A stretch of 64,000 bases of DNA from Rutpela maculata (GCA_936432065.2 OW386290.2:127828677-127892676), one strand, 5' to 3'; positions 21,886 to 33,442 are shown, numbered from the stretch's first letter. Notes: generated by a model not told the origin, from the letters alone. Program-made: numbers and translations.

Positions 21886-23819
21886 AGGGTGCCCCTTATT
21901 TTTGAAGTTTTAATTTTTGGGGAGTGCCGGGCGGAATTTTGTTCCATTATGTTTATAAAAAATCTCCACCAATTTTTAGCTTAATGGAACATAAGTAACA
22001 CGTCGCGCTCGTGTCCTAAAATTTTCAAAAATCAGAAATTAATTTTTTATCGATTTTATTTTATTTTTAGCCCTACATCGTCTTTTAAAATGGTTTACTT
22101 TTTGGAAATCATATATACATGTTAAGTTATTAATTTATTTATTGTTTGATTTTAGAATACAAAGTTTTAAAACTAGTCCATAATCTAAAGTTCTACATTT
22201 CGAAAGTTTTCTGCAATACTTTTTTTGTTGTCTGAGGATATTTACGGCGGTAATCTTGGGCAGTCCAAAAAGAAAACCAAAGGGACAAATACATTAAGAA
22301 AACGAATCTTGTAGAAAGTTTGGAAATATCAATGAAAAAATGACCCACCTGCAATAAAAATTGTTTTTTATCCTGGGATTTTGTAACTTTTTCGTTAAAA
22401 TCTTGAATTAACTTTATTCCCCGTTCGACGAAGTCATTTACTAATTTTAATTCTCCAATGACTAGCTGTCCTTGTTTATATTCATTAGAATTTTTCCATT
22501 CGGATGGATGCAAATGTAAAAATTTGTCTATTTCAAATCGGTGAAATAAATTTATTGACTTATTACTAAGTAATTTTATTAAAGTTTCATCATCAGAGAG
22601 TTTTAAGAATTCGAAAATGTCTTCTCTCCTCTTTGGCAATTTCTTAAGATTAGGTATCTTCTGTTTCATCTTCAATTTCATTTTCATCTTCTACATTTAC
22701 TGCTTCTCCTAAAATTTTTTGTGCCATCTTTAATTTTCTATAATCCAGTATTTTACGTATCATTTTACAATGAACCATGTTGTTTGGCAAAGCGATTTTT
22801 CCTCGCCTTTTGTTAAATGGTATTCTGTTCGAAATAAAATGATTTTTAAGAAATATATGGCTTTTGCCATCCACCTGGCCATATGGTAAGCACCCGGCTT
22901 TCTAAATTCTCCTCTAGCCTCCTAGGAATATTATTACGAGATTCAGATAGTCTTCTCGTGGAAACTTTTTAGAAATCGCATCATTTATACTTTCTATTTA
23001 TACTTTTAGTATGATCGCTAACAATTTGTTTAATTTCAGGAACGAAATTTTGAACGATGATTCTAGACCAATAATTTTTAAATCTTTTAAATAATGAAAT
23101 GTCTGGTCCTGAAATAGTAAATTTGCTTTTTTCAAAAATTGTTGCCAAAATAATTTCGAAAACATGGTAAGTGACGGCAACCAAACAATAATATATTTCT
23201 TTCAAGTTTTTGTTCTAACAGCGCACAAGCGCCTTTAATTCTACCCGTATTTGAAGCAGTGGTGTCAAAACTAAATTCTTGTACCTTTTCTATTAAATCC
23301 CAAAATGCGCATTGAGGGTAAGTGGGGTAAATATTTCTTTAAATTATTTTTCAGTGATTATTATTTGTCTAAATCTTACTGAATATAAGTGGGAATAATT
23401 ATTTTAAGAAATACGTAGTCACATGAATGCATTCATAATAATCGATGCGATTTATTAATTTCTTGTTTAATTTCAACCAAGAAAATTCTGTAATCGCTTT
23501 CTCCAGTCACTCCTAGCTACCCGGGTGATGTCATTTGTCGGGTTTCATTGATAATTTTGTATGCCCCTTTTATTCCTTCGAGATACTACAAAATCATAAC
23601 TAATTATAAGGTTCTGTGGATTTTGCGATAGAAGAGCATTATGAATACATTTGCACATAGATTCTCATTACGTTAGACGCCAAGCGCGATGGTTAACAGT
23701 GTTCGATCGAGCTAAAATTTGGTAAGACTTATTTTTAGATCCATTAGAATAAAATTATGCCCGGCACTCCCCAAAATCTGAGAAAAAAATTTTGGTTATA
23801 TAATGATAAGGGGCACCCT
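21886..23819 (-). mobile_element. Unclassified DNA transposon with 10-bp target duplication
   Basis: The ends AGGGTGCCCCTTAT and ATAAGGGGCACCCT are perfect 14-bp inverted repeats. A second block, TTTTGGGGAGTGCCGGGC, is mirrored by GCCCGGCACTCCCCAAAA slightly inside. The flanks GATATTCTAT (21876-21885) and GATGTTCTAT (23820-23829) match at 9 of 10 positions. The interrupted recombinase reading frame makes the insertion point unambiguous. On the minus strand the interior carries a decayed multicopy protein (next entry). Ten-base duplications are known for Mutator-like elements, but I do not recognise a MULE transposase here. Confidence 0.8.
22193..23345 (-). pseudogene. Decayed protein of the 10-bp-TSD transposon (FDTTASNTG family)
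   Basis: Read leftward from about 23330, one frame gives EKVQEFSFDTTASNTGRIKG then ACALLEQKLERNILLFGCRH. After a frameshift another gives VFEIILATIFEKSKFTISGP and DISLFKRFKNYWSRI. Further on are NNMVHCKMIRKILDYRKLKM and, near the end, LVNDFVERGIKLIQDFNEK with KKQFLLQVG. I recognise this order (FDTT.SNTG, LEQKLGR, CRHH..E, GP.I.LFKRF, VND.AERG..LI.DFN, EQKQFLLQVV) as an uncharacterised multicopy protein family of hemipterans, beetles and Hydra. The Asp in FDTT and the His/Glu region look like an RNase H-fold transposase core, but that is inference. Several stops and shifts break it. Confidence 0.65.
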
Positions 23820-24376
23820 GATGTTCTATGCTAAAGAGCGTTATGAAATCAAAAATAATCTGGATATAAGTACATTTTTTAAAGTAACTTCGTATACCAA
23901 GAGACATAATGTGGGATTTAGAGCGAAAGAAGCAAAAGTTTTTAATAAAGAAGAATTCACAAAATACCTGAATGAGGCACCAGATGAAGTGTATTTGATG
24001 ATAAACTTCGTTGCCATTTTTTAATTGGCTGGTGCCTGTTGCCGGGGTGAACTTATAAAAATGACTATTGATGACGTCGAAGAAAAAGAAAATCTGTTAA
24101 ATATAAGAATTCCTGACTGTAAATGTCACACTTCTAGAACTTTTGTCATATCTGATAATGAATAATGGAAACCTTATCTCTCTGTATAGGAAATATATCA
24201 GTTTGCGTAAGTCCAACACTCCATACAGACGATTTTTCATTTGTTTTTTTTTTTTTTACAAAAAATGGCAGTGTTACTCTCCAGTATGTAGGGGTCAACA
24301 CCTTTGGGAAAATAAAGATTTTAATGACTCGTATATTTTATTCAGGCATTAGGCATAAACAGCTCAAATACGATTG
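23820..24376 (+). pseudogene. Crypton-like tyrosine recombinase, 3' fragment
   Basis: After the inserted transposon the recombinase frame resumes as MFYAKERYEIKNNLDIS, then FNKEEFTKYLNEAPDEVYLM and, after a TAA, LAGACCRGELIKMTIDDVEE. GACCRGEL corresponds to GACRREEL, the first catalytic Arg region of the tyrosine recombinase domain. Later pieces, RIPDCKCHTSRTFVIS, LYRKYISLRKSNTPYRRFF and YVGVNTFGKI (two frames), continue in the expected order. The terminal HxxR and Tyr motifs are not found. It is a dead copy; whether it was a mobile Crypton or a domesticated gene cannot be told here. Confidence 0.7.
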
Positions 24377-25160
24377 AAAAACTTCAAGAGAATTGCTGGC
24401 AAGCATGAAAATTGAGTGACGTTGTTGATTTTCAAATTAATCACCATTAATCAGTCGCTATTTTTGCCCAATAGTTTATTTCAACCAATTAATTATACTG
24501 ATTTTTAAAATAAACGTTCCACCCAAAAATTTCTGTTAACTGCTCATATTATCCAAAATACGAACTCATAGTCAGAGGTATTTCGAGTACATTTCATACC
24601 ACTGGATACTGATTTTCATATTCGTACGTTGCGTCGGGTACATGGCTATATAAGCCAAAAAGCTGCACTTTTTGATTGGAATGCGCCACTTTCTGTGGTC
24701 ATAATTGATGCCAAAAGGTAACTTTCCAGATAGGTAGCTACTTTAAAATCCATGCAGAATAGCAAAATGGCGGCCATTAAAGATGTTTTTGTATCTCAGC
24801 TCCTAATAGTACGGGAGGCAGCGCTGATTTGAACAAGTCATTTCATACCGACTAAAAATCATAACAATAATAATTTTCCCCTAATACATCAGCAATCTGA
24901 ACGTCAGCTACTCTGATAGCGGTGGAGCTAATGGTGAGAGCATGTTAAAGTTGTTAAAAATCGTTTTCCATTGGTTTCTTTGAATATCTCGAAATCTATG
25001 GAAAACAATAAAAAGAAAGAAAATGTTCCTTATGAGCTGTACCATAAAAGTACATAAACTATAATTCATTCCAATTGTTACTATTATTTAAAAAAAATAA
25101 AATAAATAAAACACCAAGTATGTCTACATGTCATATTATATTCTTACAAACCGGGTCTCA
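24377..25160. other. AT-rich region, no gene
   Basis: Intronic DNA with no recognised frame. An AAAATGGCGGCCATTAAAGATG word near 24764-24785 resembles ATGGCGG words in other repeats of the window. Confidence 0.35.
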
Positions 25161-25245
25161 GTCGCCAGATAGCGGAGTGGGTAAGGCGACTGACACTATT
25201 TTTTCAGGGTACGGACGTCTCGGGTTCAAATCCTGCTCGTGAAAT
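25161..25245 (+). repeat. tRNA-derived SINE-like head (pol III A and B boxes)
   Basis: TAGCGGAGTGGG at 25170-25181 fits the internal A box and GGTTCAAATCC at 25223-25233 fits the B box, with tRNA-like spacing. The acceptor and anticodon stems do not fold into a proper tRNA, so this looks like the 5' head of a tRNA-derived SINE or a decayed tRNA rather than a working gene. It sits immediately before a transposase relic. Confidence 0.55.
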
Positions 25246-25259
25246 ATTTTCCTTTATTG

Positions 25260-25893
25260 TAGGATTCTCTTTGGTACTGAGAAAGGTCAGAGATACATGA
25301 GCATTAATGCCATGTTTGAAAGTATGGGTGAACATAAAGCTGTTACATTGAGAGGATTTCATGCATTCCCTGGATCAGATGTAACGTCATCATTTGCAAT
25401 GAAAGGGAAACAGACTGCCTGGAAAGTGTGGAAATCATTTTCTGAAGCTGCTGAATCTTTCCAAGCTATATCTATACCACAACAGTCTATTTCTGACGAG
25501 ACCTTTCAAGTTCTGGACAAGTTTACTGTTTTGCTTTACTACAGAGACTCAGTCAATCATGTTAGAAAGCTTGTCTTTGCTTCAAGAAGTTCCAGTCTGC
25601 AAAGTCTGTCCCAAAAAAAGAGATATAAGGCAGCATTGTCTTCGTTCAGCTAAAGAACGAGAAGCAGAACTGGAAGAATATCTTAAAATATGTGCTAAAA
25701 TGAATAACGGTTTAACATATAGAAAAGTCCGTGAGTTAGCTTATGAGTTGGCAGAAAAAATAATGTTAAAATACCACCAACATGGGAAACAAATAAGATT
25801 GCCGGAATTGATTGGCTTAAAGGGTACAAGAAGCGTAATACCTCACTTTCACTGAGGATACCAGGAGCAACAAGCCTGAGCAGTAGGGTGCAT
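25260..25893 (+). pseudogene. Chimeric transposon relic: GFHAFPGSD protein joined to pogo-like HTH
   Basis: The frame from 25297 reads LRGFHAFPGSDVTSSFAMKG then KQTAWKVWKSF and FTVLLYYRDS. This corresponds to the HAFTGCD..SSF..KGK..AW..W motif of a multicopy transposon protein family. At about 25655 the reading changes frame and becomes EREAELEEYLKICAKMNNGL then TYRKVRELAYELAEK. Shifted pieces IDWLKGYKKRN and TSLSLRIPGATSLSS follow. That second part is the helix-turn-helix (CENP-B/psq type) N terminus typical of pogo/Tigger/Jerky transposases. The two are different proteins, so the piece is a fusion or nested insertion with both parts truncated. Confidence 0.65.
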
Positions 25894-25911
25894 CGATTTT
25901 CTTTTTTTTTA

Positions 25912-26295
25912 CCTAATCCAAAATGGCGGGCGCCCAAAAGTTGTGATAGGGTTGTAAATAATACGTTAAAATTTCAAATTAAAATATTAACCCTCAGGGG
26001 TAGCGGGTTGGGGTCAAAGGTAAACATTTTTGATATTCTATATATTCAAAATGGCGGGTGCGCAAAAGTTGTGTTTTAGGGTTATAAGCAACAGGTAGAA
26101 ATTTTAGTGAAAAATATTTAGGTTTGGGGGTAGCGGGTGAGGGTTAAAAGTTCAATTTTTGTATTTTGTGCACATCTAAAATGACGGGCGCGGAAAAGTT
26201 TGGTCTTGGGGTTGAAATTGGCTGGTAAAAATTTTAAACCAAAATATTAAGACTCAAGGGTAGCGGGTTAGCATCAAAGACCAAAAAGATAGTAC
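25912..26295 (+). repeat. Three tandem copies of a 128-130 bp unit
   Basis: AAAATGGCGGG at 25920, AAAATGGCGGG at 26048 and AAAATGACGGG at 26178 mark three successive units. Each contains GCAAAAGTTG-like, AAAATATTAA/AAAATATTTA and GGGGTAGCGGGT-like blocks. Spacing is 128 and 130 bp. It is non-coding and separates the chimeric relic from the next transposon protein. Confidence 0.8.
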
Positions 26296-26454
26296 GTACC
26301 CTTACAAATAGTATCGATACTTATCAATTAGTAATATTTTTAAACTGTGTTTAATTACGATATTAAATTTAAATTACTTATTACTACCTACGTATTTGTT
26401 ATCTAATGTACGCATGCCCATAATACAGCATGCGCTGTGTTCTGCTTACATGAA

Positions 26455-27915
26455 TGCTCGGCGAACAGTGAACACTGTTAGTTTTAGCCGAAACTTTAGA
26501 TAGATGCGGTATTTCCGATAGAGCTGGAGCACTGATTGCTTCTTCAGTACTCCAAGATTTTGGTTTAATTAATGAATCTAACACAACGCATGTAATTGAT
26601 AAAAACAAAATTAGAAGAGCTATAAGCAAGAAGAGGAATTATCATCATGTGGTACGCCAATATCCATTACGTGGACTTTATTTCGATGGGCGTAAAGACA
26701 AGGCCATGAAATTAATAGATAACCGTCGAAAGATAACAACTGAAGAACATATAGTTTTAATTGGAGAGCCCAGATCATCATATTTGGGACATGTCACACC
26801 TTCTACAGGTTCAGTTGTAAACATCATTAACGCCATTATCAATTATTTTGAAAACTCTCGAATCCCAACTAACACCTTAAAAGTCGTCGGATGTGATGGA
26901 ACGGCTACAAATACTGATCCTAAAGGTGGTGTTATAGTCTACTTGAAAAACATTTTAAGAGACCACTTCAGTGGTTCATTTGCCAACTGCATGCAAATGA
27001 ACTTCCACTAAAAGGCACTTGATCGAACATATTTCAGGATTTTCAGGTATAATAAGAAAGTCGTTAGTCAAATGCGAGCAGATGCCAGTAGCTGCATTTA
27101 AGATTATTAAATCCGAAATTCCTATACTTAAGGTGAAAGATCTTAACACATATCAGTTATATTTTTATGAAATATGCGAAGCAGTAATAACGGGATATGT
27201 TTCTATTAATCTTTCAAAACGAGAACCTGGCAAAATAGTACACTCGCGATGGTTGACGACAGCAAATAGAATACTTCGCTTATATGTTGCTCTGCAGATT
27301 TGGTTATGTCAGCAACGTATGTTGTCAAAGTGTATGCGCCAATGTGGTTCAAAATAGAAGCACATCCATCATGTCTGCAAGGTGCTTCAAATATATGGAC
27401 GACCATACAATTATCCAGATATTTATCAGAAGAGTTGAAAGGAGTAGGTAGTTGATCCCGTCGTAATACGAAATGGATATTTTGCACACCCTGAGATCAT
27501 ACTACTGGGAATGCTTGGCGATGAAAACCGGTGTATTAGGGAGTTGGCCGTTCGCAGAATATTAAAAGCTAGAAAAGGCAACAGTACTGACTTAGGAAAG
27601 TTTACACTTGCTCCGTTGAAACTAAATGCTACAAATTAGTATGAGATGATTGATTGGCAAGAATGTGAATATAATGAGCTACCATTAACAGTTGATTTAT
27701 CCAAAGAGGACCTTAATCAAATTATAAATAATCCTGAATTGTCTGATAATTGAAATAAAGAAATTTCATAATCACACACAAGCTGTGAAAAGGGCAGTAA
27801 AGCTTGTAACTGAAGCTTCAGCGCTGGATGGATTAATTAGAACAACGATTAGATCCTGTCACAAAATTCCCAAATTCAACACAAAGAAAGATTACTACAA
27901 GCAAGTTTTACCATA
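26455..27915 (+). pseudogene. Multicopy transposon protein (GCDGTATNT family), broken
   Basis: From about 26470 the frame reads LAETLDRCGISDRAGALIAS, SVLQDFGLINESNTTHVIDK and NKIRRAISKKR. LRGLYFDGRKDKAMKL, EEHIVLIGEPRSSYLGHVTP and LKVVGCDGTATNTDPKGGVI follow (about 26665-26935). Later frames give KIVHSRWLTTANRILRLYVA, VKVYAPMWFKIEAHPSCLQG and, at the end, KIPKFNTKKDYYKQVLP to about 27914. I know this order from uncharacterised multicopy proteins in aphids, beetles and Hydra (GLYFDGRKD, EPGS.Y.GHVTP, GCDGT.VNTG, HANELPLRH, HSRWLTTANR). It has many stops and shifts. The GCDGT Asp may be a DDE-type catalytic residue, by analogy with FDTTASNTG at 23.3 kb. Confidence 0.7.
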
Positions 27916-29670
27916 ATGTTTATAGTATATTTATTTTTACTTTTTTTTCTTTAGTAAAATCAAGTTTATTTTCACATAAGTACCTTTGTTATCAAACTTC
28001 CAATAAAGAAATTAAAGTAAAAATAAAGTTTATTGTTTCACACTATGATGATAAAACAAATAATTTCCCTTAAAAAAATTGGACCTTTCTTGGCCTAGTT
28101 ACACTTATGCAGGATACATACTGAATACATTTATTCCAAGCCACAACGTTTGTGTTTTTTCTGTTCACAGAAGAATGCTGATATCCTATTCTATAATAAA
28201 TTTTCTCTATAGACAAAAAGGTTACTTCACGGCACATAGAATGAATTTTGACGTTAATTCACAGATGTATAATAATAACAAAAAGCCCGAGCTTTCGTGT
28301 GATGCCAAAATCATAAACATCAAGCCCGAATTTTTTAAACATGTGTTTAAATCGCAGCAGTTCTAATACCGTCATTAAATATCCTCAGACTAAATACGAC
28401 TATCAAAGTTTAATATAACATTTAATAACTATACTCGTTTTATAGAGATTTTAATATTTCTGTCCATTTTATATCCATTATGAAATCATTAATATAAAAT
28501 CTACTTTATAGTAATGGATGAACATTAAAACTCATTATTAGAGTACGGGATTTATACCTTTATATTAATTGTGAATACAAAAATATTTTCTTATTCGCGA
28601 TGGAGCTTGTTTTTTTACTTGACCAATTACGTCGAATCGGAATATTTTCCTCTCGCTAATTAATATACGTGACTGTATATAAAATCATCCCACATACTTT
28701 CCAAATTGTGTTTTAATGAAATACAGAGAGAACTTTTTTCAATTATAATTACAATTCCGTTTGTTGTGTTCGAGACATTCCGCCCTCGGGAGAAACTTTT
28801 TTATATTTGAGAGAGGGCCAATCGTACATTTACTTTTTATATTATTTAATAAAAGGCAGACTGGAGCTTTTATGTACCCAGTCATTACAGCAATTTTGTT
28901 TTGCTTTGACGTCAGTTTATATTTTAAAAAGCCCGAAAGCGTTTGTGTGTAAAGTAAATTTTGATATTTAACACATCATACGTGTTGGAGTGATATAATA
29001 TTACGAAATTTATAACCTCTTTGTAACACTATATGAATATACTTTATGATATGCTGTTTTACTAGATAATAAGTTTTTTAAATCATTTTGTCAAACCTCT
29101 TCTCTGTAGAAGAGTAGGTATATTTTACTTGTCTAACATCTAATAGAAAAAGAACCGATTGTTTTACACTCCCTCCGAAGGATGGTATATTCACTATGCA
29201 ATTTTCGTCTAATATTGCATAGCTTCTGTATATTTTCCTGGAGATAGAGCTTGTTTTTTTACTTGACCACCTGGAGATCACCCTTTCAAGTACTAACCAC
29301 GACTAACGGTACCTAACTTTTCGTATCGAGATTCAAAAGATGGATCTGCGCTCGACATTTTAAACTACGAAAATTAAATCGATTAATATGACTCTGTGCT
29401 TGATTCCTCTAGCTGGATAAAAACTATCAATTTTTAGAGATTGAAATTTTGCTGATTAGGGAACACTCACAATTTTTTTTAAGTTTGGTAAAATCAGATT
29501 GTCTTTTATACTGTTATACTAAAGTGGATAGTGTAGTTGTGGCTAAAATAAGCTATATTGGTTTAACAGAATCCGTCATAACTTTTTTGTACTTCGTTCA
29601 TTTATAATCTCATTGCAATTTTTTTATTTAACCATGTAACTTCTTCAGATATTTGGTATTAAAAGTTATT
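27916..29670. other. AT-rich region, no gene
   Basis: No recognised coding sequence. AATAAAG words at 28003 and 28023 could be polyadenylation signals for the preceding relic. GGAGCTTGTTTTTTTACTTGACCA occurs near 28602 and, as GAGCTTGTTTTTTTACTTGACCA, near 29247, a short direct repeat of unknown origin. Confidence 0.4.
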
Positions 29671-30353
29671 TTACTTCCACATTCAGTGGAAGTATAGTAA
29701 CGACAAAAAAATTTTAAAAAATTTTTATTGTTCGAATAGGCTTAAAATGTCAGAAAACGTCGAGATTTTAAGTCTGAGCGGTCTGTCTGTCTGTCGGTCT
29801 GTCTGTCTGTAACTTTTTTTGTGCGTACGTTTACTCTGGAACCGTTTAAGATATTGACTTGAAATTTGGTACACGTATGTACTTTAACGAGATCTGGAAC
29901 TAGATTATATTTTCATGTTGTTCCGACGAAGGGTTGGGGGTAAATTGGGGTAAATTTGAGGTAAATGGGTAAATCAAGCAGGTAGGGGTCCATAAAATTG
30001 GTATTTAGTATATACAAGAGAGGCTAAGGTCTCAAAAAAATTTTTGGCATTAGCCACCCCCCTTATTAAAGGGGATGAAAAAAAAAATGTGATTTAGTGT
30101 ATGTACAAGAACCAGAAACCTCAAAATATTTTTTTACTTCATCCACCCCCACTACCCACTACCACCCCCCTATCACAACCCCCACCCCACTACCGATGTG
30201 GGGTATCGTTTTATGGGTTTTTGGGGTAGAGGATTTCAAATATTATATTATTAAAGTTCCATAAACAATTATTTCCACATACACAGTTTTTTCGTTGTGA
30301 GTGACTTGGATAGATAATCTGGATGTGGAAGTAGTGATTCCTTGGGCAGCGGT
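29671..30353 (-). repeat. Interspersed GGATGTGGAAGT repeat, copy b
   Basis: Same family as copy a but on the minus strand. The 5' end, CCGCTGCCCAAGGAATCACT followed by ACTTCCACATCCAG, lies at the right (about 30319-30353). The 3' end ACTTCCACATTCAGTGG lies at 29673. A GTCTGTCTGTCTG microsatellite (about 29782-29812) corresponds to the ACAGACAGACAG segment seen in all copies. Non-coding. Confidence 0.75.
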
Positions 30354-32095
30354 TTTTGTTAAAGTGAAGAATGGATATTACGTAATATGCATTTTTAGGA
30401 GGACTGCAAATAATTTAAAAAAAAAATATGAGTACGCATACACCAAAAATTATAGCTTATTCTATTTTTTCACGCCAAAAAACCTAATCGTACCGACTTT
30501 TATGTTTATGTGTGAAAAAATAACTGAAATATAACAACATTACTGAATTATTTTTATAACTTTAACACTCTGTATCTCAGTAAGTATTGATATTTGACTC
30601 CCAGTTATTAAGTAAAAAAATAATGTTTTCCGGTATAGAATCTACATATTACCTACCCATTCCTTATTAATCACCTTGTATACTTTATAATTTATTTTTG
30701 CATTTTCCGTAAGTATTTAATCCTTTAAGTACATAGTGAAAAAATTAGGCCACTAGCGTTAATATTAACCCCAATATTTGATTTCGAATTCGTAACATAT
30801 TTGAAACGGCCGACGGCGCGGATGATGTCACATCACTCTACTGGTTCTGAATTATGCGGTTATATTCAGTTTAAGCATTGAGTGGTAGGACGTATCACTC
30901 AGCGATTTATGAGACTTCGTTGTTCACTGTGCGGATGTGGTGTTATTTTTCGTTATTTAACTTATTTCATTCTGTTATTTTTTATACATAAAAATATGTA
31001 TTCTCTGGAAAATGGTTACGTTAAGGCTGATTCCAACATTTTGCTACGTGTAGACATTTTTATGGTTATGGAATATTTTAATAATAATAAAGATTACATA
31101 AGTACTGAAATTAAATAAGTTACAGAAGTTAACTAGATAGATATCTACTTTAATAAAGTCTACCGAATTTATCTGATTTTTAGGTCAGCCAGACCAAATT
31201 ACGGCGATAACGCTGTTTCCTCTAGGTATTTTCTAATGTGTATAATTTTCCATATTTTCTTCGAGCTACAAATTTTATTATCGTACAATTTTTAATAATA
31301 ACCTATTACACTAGACTTTATCCTCACAATATTTCATCCCTTTATTATTAACAAATTTCTCCCTGTGAATAGCTTGATGCCACACATTCCTAATACTTTC
31401 ATCCCTTGATAATGAAATAAATATTTTATTTGTACTTTTACGGTCTGAAACTATACAATATTGATATAACCTCTTTTTTATTCATGTTAATAACAAAATA
31501 GTGGTGTGACGCTACACTGCGTTTTCGCAAGCTCTATTTTCATTATTTATTTTGAGGGAGAAGCAGTTGAAAAAAAATGTAATATTTAGCACATTTATTA
31601 ACTAAAAGTTGTACTTTCGAAGTATGAATTTAAACAAAAATGCTAAATGAGCCCATTTCAGTTTTTTTTTCACTTCCGTTGTGATTTATAACAACATGTC
31701 AATAAATTTTTATTTTTTCCCGAACTACCGAAATTTTAGTTGTGTCTGAATATTTCTCCCTACTATTTTGTGCCACATTGTAGTAAATTTCGCAACCAGC
31801 AAGCGTAATAAGAAGATAGCGCATTACCCAAAGCATTTCCAAACTTTTTAATACCCGTCGTTAACTAAAACTGTTAAAGCGGCAATAAAATTTTATTATG
31901 TTCTGATCTTTAATTTTCTTCGTCAGGTTAAACTTTCATATTTTATAGCTTTCAGGATCGACCTTTTCCTCTCCTAATAGACTAACCCGTAAGATTTATT
32001 AAATTATTACTATGAAATATGTTAGTCAAAAATAGTTATAAAAAACAATTTAAATAAACCACTAAACGTACATTTATGAACATAACATAAATACA
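30354..32095. other. AT-rich region, no gene
   Basis: Short open frames without recognisable motifs. A less AT-rich island (GAAACGGCCGACGGCGCGGATGATG, near 30803-30827) is unexplained. Confidence 0.35.
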
Positions 32096-32099
32096 CCAT

Positions 32100-32306
32100 A
32101 TATAGTAGACAACCCCCAAATCCGAAGCCTGCTGCCTGCCTGCCTGGTCGGAAGGAGGTTAAACGTTTAGAAAAACACAGATATACATTTATACCCATCG
32201 ACATTGTCGGTGATGAGGGTGGGGCTCGAACTCCGTACACGATAGACAGTGCGACCAGCGTGTTCGCCACACAATACGCCTTAGCCGTCTGAGCTACTGT
32301 GCTTGA
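32100..32306 (-). repeat. tRNA-derived SINE
   Basis: On the minus strand TAGCTCAGACGG (32285-32296) is an A box and GGAGTTCGAGCCCC (32221-32234) contains a B box (GTTCGAGCC). The body continues to a CAGGCAGGCAGGCAG stretch near 32130-32147. The A-B spacing, tRNA-like head and unrelated body are typical of tRNA-derived SINEs. It is different in sequence from the piece at 25161. Confidence 0.65.
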
Positions 32307-32609
32307 ATAATGATATTCAAAACACTAAAAACGAATTGTATATGTGCCACTCTTTACCAGACCATAATGTAATAGTAGATGACCTAAGAACTATTTTAAA
32401 ATCGAAAAATATTATGAACTGTTGATTATGAAACAAATAAATCTTAAAGGCCATGGCAGGTTAAGATAGGTGTTCGTGCCTTTGCAACCTTTTTGCGTGT
32501 GGTTCCTTCCAGTGATGTATCTTGGCGTAAGATACTACTACAAAAAGTTTTGACCTCAAAAATTTCATATCTGGGATTTTTTTTTAGAAAATCCGAAGAA
32601 AAATTTTTT

Positions 32610-32769
32610 TCTTAATAAATATACTCTTGACAATGTACTAATGATGTTTTCAGGACATCTTTTCATGAAGAAAAAAAATTTAACACTTTTGAATTTTTTG
32701 AAAAATTTAAATACCTACTTACACGTTAGAGACACTTACCATTTTTTTTATAAATTATATACCATACAA
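32610..32769 (+). repeat. Dispersed repeat, left part, split by MITE copy c
   Basis: Contains ACTCTTGACAATGTACTAAT, TTTTGAATTTTTTGAAAAA, ACACGTTAGAGACA and ATATACCATACAA. It continues at 33443 after the inserted repeat copy c. An inverted copy lies at about 34085-34275. Function is unknown. Confidence 0.6.
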
Positions 32770-33442
32770 AACCGCTGCCCAAGGAGTCACTACTTCCACA
32801 TCCAGATTCTCCATCAAAGTCGCTCACAACGAAAATACTTTGTATGTGGAAATAATTGTTTATGGAACTTTAATAATATAATATTTGAAATCCTCTACCC
32901 ATAAAACGATAGCCCACCGCGGTAGTGGGGTGGGGGTGGTGATAGGAGGTGGTAGTGGGGGTGGATGAAGTAAGAAAATATTTTGAGGTTTCTGGTTCTT
33001 GTACATACACTAAATCACATTTTTTTTTCATCTCCTCTAATAAGGAGTGGGGGTAGTAATGGGGGTGGCTAATGCTAAAATTTTTTTTGAGACCTTAGCT
33101 TCTCTTGTATGTACTAAATACCAATTTTATGGACTCTTAGCTGCTTGATTTACCCATTTACCCCAAATTGACCGCAATTTACCCTTTAACCCTTCGACGG
33201 AACAAGATGAAAATATAATCTAGTTCCAGATCTCGTTAAAGTACATATGCATATCAAATTTCAAGTCAATATCTTAAACGGTTCTAGAGTAAACGTGCGC
33301 ACAAAAAAAGTTACAGACAGACAGAATTTTTTTTTTTGCTCAAACTTAAAATCTCGACGTTTCATGACATTTTAAGCCTATTTGAACAATACAAATTTAA
33401 AAAAAAAATGTTGTTACTATACTTCCACTGGATGTGGAAGTA
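32770..33442 (+). repeat. Interspersed GGATGTGGAAGT repeat, copy c
   Basis: A nearly complete copy: CCGCTGCCCAAGGAGTCACT, ACTTCCACATCCAG, CGCTCACAACGAAAATACTT, a GGGGTGGGGGTGG middle, CAAATTTCAAGTCAATATCT, CGTGCGCACA, GTTACAGACAGACAGA and the end CTGGATGTGGAAGTA. It splits a second dispersed repeat whose inverted copy at 34.1 kb still shows the unoccupied site. Confidence 0.8.

Noticed and set aside
25161..25245. Functional tRNA gene
   Set aside because: The internal promoter boxes are present but acceptor and anticodon stems do not form a regular cloverleaf by eye.
28079..28366. 95-codon open frame
   Set aside because: No recognisable motif and AT-rich composition; likely a chance frame.
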